From a virus, in the IMG/VR virus record IMGVR_UViG_3300046513_000168, positions 1 to 40,539 of that record: a stretch of 40,539 bases of DNA, one strand, 5' to 3'. Both the position numbers and the translations under genes were made by a program. Each line of letters opens with the position of its first letter. Positions within the stretch are counted from its first letter, which is position 1. This document shows, piece by piece, positions 1-5,406 of this stretch. The notes below the pieces were generated by a model. That model had not been told where the DNA came from, did no database searches, and saw nothing but the letters and a program-made list of their open reading frames with translations.

Positions 1-1320
1 GCCTACTATGGTGCTCTCCGTGGACGTGGCGCTGGCATCTCTGGTGGCGGCTCGAGCTATGGTGCTGTCCATTTCATGCAGATGGCGGAAACGACAACGT
101 CCGTGGTGAGCCAGTCGAATGTCCGCCGTGGCTCGATCGCCGTCTACCTGCCGGCCGATCACCCTGACATCGACGAACATCTGACGATCCGCACGAAGGC
201 CAGCCCGCTGCAGAACGTCCAGCCAGCCGTATCCATCACAGACAAGTTCCTGGAAGACGCCTTCGCCGGCAGTGAACGCAACCAGGCTGTGTTCGCCAAG
301 ATCCTCGAGCGCCGTCGCGCCAACGGTCGTCCGTTCATCTTCTTCCACGACAACGCCAATCGCTTCGCTGCGGACGTTTATCGTGATCAGAAGCGGACCA
401 TCTGGTCGTCCAACCTCTGCACCGAGATCATGTTGCCCTCGACGGCGAGAGAGTCGTTCGTCTGCAACCTGCTCTCCCTGAACGTGCTGCACTATGACGA
501 CTGGAAGGACACCGACCTGGTGAAGGTGGCCATCTATCTGCTCGACGCCGTCATGTCCGAGTACATCGAGAAGACGAAGGATCTGCCGTTCATGGACAGC
601 TCCTATCGCTTCGCTCTGCATCACCGTGCCCTCGGTCTCGGCATCCTCGGCTGGCACTCGCTGTTGCAGTCCAAGATGATCGCGTTCGAGAGCGCTGAAG
701 CTTCGATCTTGAACATCAAGATCTTCCAGCAGATGCAGGCTCAGTCCTATGAGGCGTCGGAGCTCCTCGGCCGAGAATACGGTGTTCCGGAGATGCTGAT
801 CAACTACAAGCGCCGCAACAGCACCACCATGGCGATCGCGCCGACGAAGTCCTCGGCCTTCATCCTCGGCCAAGCTTCTGAAGGCATCGGCCTGTTCGAG
901 AACAACTACTTCGTTCCGGATCTGCAGAAGGGCAAGTTCACCTTCCGCAACCCGTACCTGGAGAAGGTTCTCGGCCAGAAGAACATGGACAATGCTGAGA
1001 CCTGGCGTTCGATCCTGCTTCGCGAGGGCTCGGTTCAGCACCTGGACATCCTCACGGACCATGAGAAGGCCGTCTTCCGGACAGCCAGCGAGGTCTCTAT
1101 GGACAAGGTGATCGAACAGGCCGCAGCTCGTGGTCGCTACATCGATCAGGGTCAGAGCCTGAACCTGAAGATGCCGCCGAACGTGACGCCGAAGGAGCAG
1201 ATGCGTCTGACCCTCAAGGCCCACAAGCTCGGTCTGAAGTCGCTCTATTATCAGGAGTCGACGAATCCGGCCCAGGCTCTGGCTCGATCGAACGAGTCCT
1301 GTGTGGCATGTGAAGCATAA
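1..1320 (+). CDS. nrdA: Ribonucleoside-diphosphate reductase, class I large subunit (C-terminal part; 5' end outside window)
   Basis: Reduces ribonucleoside diphosphates to deoxyribonucleotides, giving the phage its own dNTP supply. The frame is open from base 1, so the N-terminus lies upstream; about 439 codons are present. Visible class I landmarks, in order: the N-x-C-x-E active-site loop in SSNLCTEIMLPS (thiyl-radical cysteine), a second redox cysteine in SFVCNLLSLN, the phosphate-loop region APTKSSAFILGQASEGI, the paired radical-transfer tyrosines in LKSLYYQES, and a C-terminal CxxC (SCVACEA) that would take electrons from thioredoxin or glutaredoxin. The family is certain from these motifs. 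A small subunit (NrdB) would be expected nearby but is not in the window. It ends at a two-way terminator and converges on the lysis operon. Confidence 0.95.
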   Translation, partial: AYYGALRGRGAGISGGGSSYGAVHFMQMAETTTSVVSQSNVRRGSIAVYLPADHPDIDEHLTIRTKASPLQNVQPAVSITDKFLEDAFAGSERNQAVFAKILERRRANGRPFIFFHDNANRFAADVYRDQKRTIWSSNLCTEIMLPSTARESFVCNLLSLNVLHYDDWKDTDLVKVAIYLLDAVMSEYIEKTKDLPFMDSSYRFALHHRALGLGILGWHSLLQSKMIAFESAEASILNIKIFQQMQAQSYEASELLGREYGVPEMLINYKRRNSTTMAIAPTKSSAFILGQASEGIGLFENNYFVPDLQKGKFTFRNPYLEKVLGQKNMDNAETWRSILLREGSVQHLDILTDHEKAVFRTASEVSMDKVIEQAAARGRYIDQGQSLNLKMPPNVTPKEQMRLTLKAHKLGLKSLYYQESTNPAQALARSNESCVACEA

Positions 1321-1321
1321 G

Positions 1322-1348
1322 AAAAAGGCCCCTCACGGGGCCTTTTTT
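1322..1348. terminator. Bidirectional rho-independent terminator
   Basis: A-tract, GGCCCC, loop TCAC, GGGGCC, then six Ts (1322-1348). The A-tract on one side and T-tract on the other make it work for both strands. It lies between the convergent nrdA gene and the end of the lysis operon. The stop codon of the Rz1-like gene lies inside the hairpin loop. Confidence 0.9.
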
Positions 1349-1632
1349 ATTTGTCCTGTCCGTAGAGCGTCATCTCTCTCGATCAGTCGTCGACCACAGG
1401 ACGACTTCTTTTCGTCCAGGGTGATGAACTCCCCGAACTTGTCGTACACCTGCACCTTCGACATCCGCTTGCCACGCTCGGGAGGAGGCACTGTCTCGTC
1501 GAAACAGGTCCGGATGTCAGCGGGCAGGAGAGGCAGGTTTGCTCTGTCCGTGAGGCCAGATGTTCCACAGCTGCTCAACATCATCGCTGTCAAAGCAGGT
1601 ATCGTCAGGCTTCTTAATCTTGGCGCGAGCAT
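1333..1632 (-). CDS. Rz1-like outer-membrane spanin (o-spanin lipoprotein)
   Basis: Predicted 99-residue lipoprotein. The N-terminus has a basic start, a short hydrophobic stretch and a lipobox (LSSC, Cys22), so the mature protein would be anchored to the inner face of the outer membrane. It pairs with Rz across the periplasm to fuse the two membranes at the end of lysis. The gene starts inside the 3' part of Rz, in the +1 frame, overlaps it by 116 bases, and runs on beyond it; this overlapping layout is characteristic of Rz/Rz1 pairs. Its last codons run into the terminator hairpin. The call rests on lipobox plus position; sequence similarity was not tested. Confidence 0.8.
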   Translation of the reverse strand: MLAPRLRSLTIPALTAMMLSSCGTSGLTDRANLPLLPADIRTCFDETVPPPERGKRMSKVQVYDKFGEFITLDEKKSSCGRRLIERDDALRTGQIKKAP

Positions 1633-1873
1633 TCGCCAGCTCCTTCTGCAATTCTGTAATCCGACTCTGATCCTGTTCCCGCTTCACGCGGTCAGCAGAG
1701 TCGATCGCTATTCCGAGGTTGATGTCCTTCACCCACTTGGCGAGCTCGGCCGCTTCGTGCCTCTCGTTCGCGACGTGCTGTCCGTAGAAGTATCCGCCAA
1801 AGACCAGGCCTGCTGCCACGGCACAGATCAGGACCGGTTTTGCTAACGGCTCGAGGAGCGTGAGAGGAATCAT
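1517..1873 (-). CDS. Rz-like inner-membrane spanin (i-spanin)
   Basis: A 118-residue protein with one N-terminal membrane segment (about residues 10-32, PVLICAVAAGLVFGGYFYG) followed by a charged, helical periplasmic region (about 35-92), as expected for an i-spanin. It would act after the endolysin, bridging to the Rz1-like lipoprotein. The start at 1873 is chosen because it gives the membrane segment directly and overlaps the endolysin stop as ATGA; longer upstream readings in this frame run through the endolysin gene and are not credible. The C-terminus overlaps the Rz1-like gene in another frame. Confidence 0.85.
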   Translation of the reverse strand: MIPLTLLEPLAKPVLICAVAAGLVFGGYFYGQHVANERHEAAELAKWVKDINLGIAIDSADRVKREQDQSRITELQKELANARAKIKKPDDTCFDSDDVEQLWNIWPHGQSKPASPAR

Positions 1874-2361
1874 TCCACTCCCCGCATGCACATGTTCCGC
1901 TCCGTCGCTCTGCGCTTCGCCAAGCCCGGGAGCACGACCTTCTTGCCGTTCACTGTCCCCTTGTTCCAGGCCAGCATTCCTTCGCAGGCGGCTTTGATGT
2001 TTCCGGTGCGAAGATAGCGGGCCGAGCTCGAGCCACAGAAGCCCCCGACTCCGATGTTGTAGCTGAAGCTGTCGAAGGCTCCTCGAGTCTCGACGGGGAG
2101 GGCGTCCCAGTTCTTGACGCATGCCGCGTTACCTTGATCGTAGTGGGCCATGCGCTTAACCAGCAGGTCATGACACTCTTGCCTGGAAAACTTCCGGCCC
2201 TGCATGGACTTCGCATTTTCAGTTTCTCCCATGCAGTAGGTCAGCACGCCGACCGCATCGCGGTAGACGTAGCCGACATAACCTTCCGCCGGTTCAGCAA
2301 TGGAGACGCCGATCGCAACAGCAGCACTGGCGATCGTGCCGATGATCGTCTTCTTAGCCAT
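1870..2361 (-). CDS. Endolysin, GH24 lysozyme with signal-anchor (SAR) N-terminus
   Basis: Muramidase of 163 residues that cleaves the glycan strands of peptidoglycan. The T4/P21 lysozyme catalytic signature E-x8-D-x5-T is intact (E in AEGY, D in YRDAVG, T in VLTY). The N-terminus (MAKKTIIG, then about 20 small and hydrophobic residues) fits a SAR segment that tethers the inactive enzyme to the inner membrane until the holin collapses the membrane potential. The start at 2361 has an AGGAG ribosome site 6 bases upstream. Its first codons overlap the holin-like gene by 8 bases and its stop overlaps the Rz start (ATGA). Several cysteines could support disulfide-controlled activation; this is inference. 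Confidence 0.92.
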   Translation of the reverse strand: MAKKTIIGTIASAAVAIGVSIAEPAEGYVGYVYRDAVGVLTYCMGETENAKSMQGRKFSRQECHDLLVKRMAHYDQGNAACVKNWDALPVETRGAFDSFSYNIGVGGFCGSSSARYLRTGNIKAACEGMLAWNKGTVNGKKVVLPGLAKRRATERNMCMRGVE

Positions 2362-2602
2362 TCTTGGCTCCTGAGATTTTCTTCTGGGGGATGAGGCGTC
2401 CGTAGACCGCGCCGAGGCCGACCAGGCCGTCCAGGATGGAGAAGCCAAGTCGGACGGCCGGCGGAAGCGACGAGCCAGCCATCATGGACAGCAGCGTGTC
2501 GCAGATCGGCTCAAGCACGACGAGGAACAGGAAGAAGTAGACGCACATCAGCGACCAGGAGTGACGCAGAATCGTCCACCAGTCGGGGTGCAGCTTCGGC
2601 AT
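2354..2602 (-). CDS. Holin-like membrane protein
   Basis: An 82-residue protein with a soluble start (MPKLHPDWWTILRHSWSLM), a strong membrane segment (about residues 20-38) and a second weaker hydrophobic stretch (about 52-70), ending in a basic tail. The W-ILRHSWS start resembles small phage holin-like proteins with a WxxxLRxAWS pattern that I recall from proteobacterial phages. It sits directly before a SAR endolysin, which requires only a pinholin-type depolariser. The start codon overlaps the preceding stop by one base (TGATG), indicating coupled translation. Confidence 0.7.
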   Translation of the reverse strand: MPKLHPDWWTILRHSWSLMCVYFFLFLVVLEPICDTLLSMMAGSSLPPAVRLGFSILDGLVGLGAVYGRLIPQKKISGAKNG

Positions 2603-2931
2603 CAGAGCCCCACGAACTTCTTGAGGAGCAGCGGGCCAACAGCGGAGATCACAGCACTGGCAACGGAGCAAAGCGTCACCAGGCGGACGACCTTCTCATT
2701 CAAGGCCGTGTACTTTTTCTCGAGGTCCGTGTGTTGGGCTTTGAGTTCCCCAATGGCCTCCTTGAAGCCATCCTTCACTTCCTTCACCTGGGTCGAGACG
2801 AAGCTGTTACGCTCCTCGAGCACGACCAGGCGCTCCATAAACTCCGCCATTGCAACGAGGCGATCAGACATCTGCCGGACTGCCGATTCAAGGCCGTCAA
2901 GCCGGTGGGTGAAAGCGTCGGTGAGGGGCAT
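2602..2931 (-). CDS. Coiled-coil protein with C-terminal membrane anchor (possible holin or antiholin)
   Basis: 109 residues. Residues 1-80 form a long amphipathic, coiled-coil-like helix (heptads in RLDGLESAVRQMSDRLVAM and DLEKKYTALNEKVVRLV); residues about 85-107 form one membrane segment (LCSVASAVISAVGPLLLKKF). The layout, coiled coil followed by a tail anchor, recalls XhlA-type lysis accessory proteins, but I see no direct similarity. First gene of the lysis cluster. Its start codon sits at the foot of a perfect hairpin (2931-2956) whose loop holds the ribosome site, so expression may be regulated at translation. Confidence 0.6.
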   Translation of the reverse strand: MPLTDAFTHRLDGLESAVRQMSDRLVAMAEFMERLVVLEERNSFVSTQVKEVKDGFKEAIGELKAQHTDLEKKYTALNEKVVRLVTLCSVASAVISAVGPLLLKKFVGL

Positions 2932-2956
2932 ACGGGAACTCCAATTGGTTCCCGTA
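2931..2956 (-). promoter_or_regulatory. Hairpin spanning the start codon of the first lysis gene
   Basis: Perfect 9-bp inverted repeat, TACGGGAAC / GTTCCCGTA, around the 8-base centre 2940-2947. Read on the minus strand, the loop ends in TTGGA and the Shine-Dalgarno GGAG straddles loop and stem, while the A of the ATG start is the last paired base. This arrangement could present or hide the ribosome site. The same design occurs before the protease gene at 26744-26780. Confidence 0.6.
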
Positions 2957-3035
2957 AATATGGTTACAGTGGCTGGAGGATTCCCGTTCCGGTTGACTCA
3001 GAACGGTTCAGTTTGAAGGTTATAAGGGCTGGGCG

Positions 3036-3086
3036 AAACCTTATAACGGATAATCGGAAAGGCTTAAACCTTATGACGGATAATCG
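3036..3086. repeat. Pair of 21-bp direct repeats upstream of the lysis cluster
   Basis: AAACCTTATAACGGATAATCG at 3036-3056 recurs at 3066-3086 with one mismatch (20 of 21), a period of 30 bp. The CCTTATAAC core is also present in inverted form as GTTATAAGG at 3019-3027. The repeats lie in the only sizeable non-coding gap (2932-3097) before the lysis genes and overlap a candidate promoter. Three turns of helix between copies suits a cooperatively bound regulator; the adjacent ribbon-helix-helix gene is the obvious candidate (inference). Confidence 0.7.
3040..3068 (-). promoter_or_regulatory. Candidate sigma70-type promoter for the lysis operon
   Basis: On the minus strand, TTTAAG (3068-3063), a 17-base spacer and TATAAG (3045-3040). 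The -10 lies in one copy of the 21-bp repeat and the -35 partly in the other, so a protein bound to the repeats would cover both. The start codon of the first lysis gene is about 105 bases downstream. Confidence 0.4.
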
Positions 3087-3097
3087 CATAGGTTCTG

Positions 3098-3259
3098 TTA
3101 TGGAACCGATGCACCGAATAGTTGTTCAAATTTTTCCCTGATCATCTTAATCAGAAACTCGCTTCCGGACAGTCCATAGGTGTCGGCCAGGACCGCGAGC
3201 TTCTCGCGATCCTCGTCCGTGCCATACGCGATGATGCCTTTGTTTCGGGTCTTGCTCAC
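3098..3259 (-). CDS. Small ribbon-helix-helix-like DNA-binding protein (53 aa)
   Basis: A 53-residue reading frame starting with GTG, which overlaps the preceding stop as GTGA and has GGAG 10 bases upstream. The sequence KGIIAYGTDEDREKLAVLAD followed by TYGLSGSEFLIKMIREKF has a basic start, one short strand, and two helices with a G-L-S-x-S-E-F-L turn, the usual pattern of ribbon-helix-helix (CopG/Arc-type) regulators. Length, coupling to the upstream gene and a convincing family pattern all support a real gene. It precedes a gap with paired 21-bp repeats, its likely operators. The function as lysis-operon regulator is inference. Confidence 0.7.
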   Translation of the reverse strand: MSKTRNKGIIAYGTDEDREKLAVLADTYGLSGSEFLIKMIREKFEQLFGASVP

Positions 3260-3636
3260 CAGGCTATCTCCGTTGCTGCTTCGATTGCGGCTGGTGTTGT
3301 CGCTGCGGCCACAAGATCCTTGGCCACCATGCGTTTGTCTTCGATCATAGGTCCGACGACACGCCAGCTCTCGGCCATAGTGAGAATGACAGCCGCGGCG
3401 TCCAGGAGCGTGACGTTGTATCGCTCAGCGTCGATCGCCACTAGGCGGACCAGGTTCGGGTTTATGTTCGGGTCCGCGCAAACCGTCTCTGCTTGGCGTT
3501 CCTTCTCCAGGTAGGTCATGGCCTGACCGGCGCCGAGCGTGATGTACCTTCCACGTGCGAGCTCGGCTGCAGCATCGATCTTGGCGATCGCCGCGGCGCG
3601 GATCGGAGTCAGATCCTTCTTCAGATTAAGCTTCAT
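3256..3636 (-). CDS. Small tail-tip accessory protein (tail-fibre-assembly-like)
   Basis: 126 residues, strongly helical and rich in alanine. The segment around residues 12-50 (RAAAIAKIDAAAELARGRY, then ITLGAGQAMTYLEKERQAE) matches a pattern common at the C-termini of phage tail accessory proteins (DUF4376-like), where a helical region with R-Y-I-T-x-G-x-G-Q-x-M-x-Y is conserved. It probably associates with the tail tip or fibres; an assembly rather than enzymatic role is likely. It overlaps the upstream gene by 11 bases and the downstream ribbon-helix-helix gene by 4. Confidence 0.5.
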   Translation of the reverse strand: MKLNLKKDLTPIRAAAIAKIDAAAELARGRYITLGAGQAMTYLEKERQAETVCADPNINPNLVRLVAIDAERYNVTLLDAAAVILTMAESWRVVGPMIEDKRMVAKDLVAAATTPAAIEAATEIAW

Positions 3637-4189
3637 CGATCGTCACCTTCACGTAGCGTTCCATGTACGGCCACTTCTCGAGCACGATGTTGTAGGTCGC
3701 CGGCATCTCGGCCTCGAGCTCGAGCTCGCCACCGGTCAGGATAGTGGGATCGCGGTCCACCCAAACGTTGCAAGGATCCGGCAAGCCAGTCAGCTTGACA
3801 GTCTCACCGACCTTGAGATTGATTTCGGCAGGTACATCGAACTTCGGCCGTGCCGTGATCTGTCCATCCAGAATGTAGTCGCTCTCAATGGCACACTTCA
3901 CGGATTCCAGACGACCGGTGATGACTATCTGCTGCTCGAAGGTGTCGACTACCTGCTCGCCCAGCTCATCGACGACGGGCTGACCTTCAGCGTCGATCCT
4001 TGGAATCTGGACCGTCTCCATGATGGGCTGGCCCGTTGTGGGGTCGACGGCGCCGATGTCAGGCAGGGCCACTGGAGGGAAATCCAAGTAGGGTCGCCCC
4101 TGCTCCTCGAAAGCGGCATGAATGTCGGGGGAGACTGGATCCCAGATGGCGTGAGTGATCCGGCCGTCAGGTAAGTGTTCGATAATCAT
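3626..4189 (-). CDS. Tail-tip accessory protein with beta-rich C-terminal domain
   Basis: 187 residues from the ATG at 4189, which overlaps the preceding stop (ATGA); longer upstream readings cross the neighbouring gene. The N-terminal half is proline-rich and extended (TTGQPIMETVQIPRID and DELGEQVVDTF). The C-terminal half (about residues 95-187) looks like a small beta-sandwich ending PATYNIVLEKWPYMERYVKVTI, a pattern I associate with small proteins encoded after the central tail fibre in siphophages. No enzymatic motif. Probably a virion or fibre-assembly protein working with the 126-residue protein encoded next. Confidence 0.5.
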   Translation of the reverse strand: MIIEHLPDGRITHAIWDPVSPDIHAAFEEQGRPYLDFPPVALPDIGAVDPTTGQPIMETVQIPRIDAEGQPVVDELGEQVVDTFEQQIVITGRLESVKCAIESDYILDGQITARPKFDVPAEINLKVGETVKLTGLPDPCNVWVDRDPTILTGGELELEAEMPATYNIVLEKWPYMERYVKVTIDEA

Positions 4190-4563
4190 ACAGCGTAATC
4201 CCAAATGAAGTAGCCCATGTAGATCGGTCCCCAGGTGCCCGCGTAGAGTTCCAGCCGATCGTTGAAAACTTGTGCAACCCCGTTCAATCCCAGGGTCAAA
4301 TCGTTGAACTGCAAATACATCCATTGATAACCCAACTCGGCCGAGTTGAAGTTGTACGGGACGGTTACCTGGGGGATTCGAGAGAAGGTCTTGCCAAAAG
4401 GGATGACGGTCGTCCCGGTGACGTAGACCTTGCCCGAGATGAGCAGCGTCATTGCTGACCAATCAGACGAGAAGTTCAGGTTTACATTTGCAGCACTCAG
4501 CACGTCCATGCCTGGACGTGATACCTTCAAACCCTCATTGCTGAGCAGCACACGATTAGGCAA
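4186..4563 (-). CDS. Small tail-tip protein, paralogue C of three
   Basis: 125 residues if started at TTG 4563; no ATG is well placed. The TTG gives a protein beginning PNRVLLSNEGLKVSRPGMDV, which lines up with the starts of the two preceding genes (NRIILG...SKPG and GRVLLG...TKPG), and overlaps the upstream stop by 8 bases. The rest is beta-rich and aromatic, ending MGYFIWDYAV. The shared N-terminus suggests a common docking segment, with variable C-terminal parts. Probable virion component at the tail tip, after gpJ. GGAG lies 13 bases upstream, so translation may rely on coupling. Confidence 0.6.
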   Translation of the reverse strand: MPNRVLLSNEGLKVSRPGMDVLSAANVNLNFSSDWSAMTLLISGKVYVTGTTVIPFGKTFSRIPQVTVPYNFNSAELGYQWMYLQFNDLTLGLNGVAQVFNDRLELYAGTWGPIYMGYFIWDYAV

Positions 4564-4957
4564 CGGCGGGCAAGCTCCAAACTCGATAGCGGATATATCT
4601 CTGGGCCGCACTGCCTGCGGGGGTGAAGCGATTGCCCAGGCTTCCATCACCACCGTTAGGTGATTGGATGAAATAGATTTGAGTCCAACTCAGATACTGG
4701 CAAACAACCTCGTACCAACCGACGCTCTCGAACTCGACGACGGGCTTGAAGCCAAGGTTCGGAATGTTCACGACGGTTGGTGTGAAGCCACCGGCGGTTT
4801 GAGGAATGACCCCACTCTGGACCACCTGCACCATCTTGGTGTCGACCCGAAGCAGAAAGTCGCTGTCCAGTGTGGCGGTCTGAACTTCCTTGCCAGGTTT
4901 GGTGATCCACAATCCATATTCAGTGCCCCGCTTACCGAGGAGGACGCGACCTACCAT
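4556..4957 (-). CDS. Small tail-tip protein, paralogue B of three
   Basis: 133 residues from ATG 4957, which shares one base with the preceding stop (TAATG). The N-terminus (MVGRVLLGKRG, then LWITKPGKEV) matches the flanking paralogues. The body is beta-rich with many glycines and aromatics (IPNLGFKPVVEFESVGWYEV), like small receptor-binding or decoration domains, and the C-terminus ends RYIRYRVWSLP. I find no catalytic motif. Most likely a surface protein of the tail tip, co-expressed with gpJ. Confidence 0.6.
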   Translation of the reverse strand: MVGRVLLGKRGTEYGLWITKPGKEVQTATLDSDFLLRVDTKMVQVVQSGVIPQTAGGFTPTVVNIPNLGFKPVVEFESVGWYEVVCQYLSWTQIYFIQSPNGGDGSLGNRFTPAGSAAQRYIRYRVWSLPAVA

Positions 4958-5406
4958 TACGGTTTCACAATCCAGTAGTCGAACCATCCGTACGTGCGGG
5001 TGACTCGATCAGGAGGATACCAGGCGGCTGTGGCACCAAATCCCAAGGTCTTGCCTGTGGCGTCATAGCCTCCAGAAGAGAAGAGGCCACCGATCTGGGC
5101 CTGACCGATTATATCGTTGCTGAAGTTGCAACGTGGCGCGACAACCATGGTGGGGAGCTCGTTCGCATCCCAGCTGCCGCCTAGATAGATTGGTGAGGCC
5201 CCGAACCAGGACCATCCGACCATGTCGGCCCATTCCAGGAGACCTTGGACAGTTCCCTGGGAAAGGACACGCATGGCGGTGAAGTAACGGCTATCGAAGG
5301 CCAGCTGCTCCTTGGTCAGGGCAGGATCGAGAACATTGTAACCTGGCTTGGAGGCTCTTAGGACATATGTGCCTTCGAAGGCGCCGAGGATAATTCTGTT
5401 GGTCAT
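4957..5406 (-). CDS. Small tail-tip protein, paralogue A of three
   Basis: 149 residues; the ATG at 5406 shares a base with the gpJ stop (TAATG), so it is probably translated by ribosomes finishing gpJ. Begins MTNRIILGAFEGTYVLRASK followed by PGYNVLDP, the N-terminal signature shared with the next two genes. The remainder is glycine- and tryptophan-rich and beta-like, ending YGWFDYWIVKP. Its position right after the host-specificity protein suggests a role in tip decoration or receptor contact (inference). The precise function is unknown. Confidence 0.65.
   Translation of the reverse strand: MTNRIILGAFEGTYVLRASKPGYNVLDPALTKEQLAFDSRYFTAMRVLSQGTVQGLLEWADMVGWSWFGASPIYLGGSWDANELPTMVVAPRCNFSNDIIGQAQIGGLFSSGGYDATGKTLGFGATAAWYPPDRVTRTYGWFDYWIVKP

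Noticed and set aside
3091-3107. GGTTC-N7-GAACC inverted repeat as a LexA site or terminator
   Set aside because: LexA in this group uses direct GTTC repeats, and there is no T-tract. It overlaps the stop of the small RHH gene, so it may be chance.
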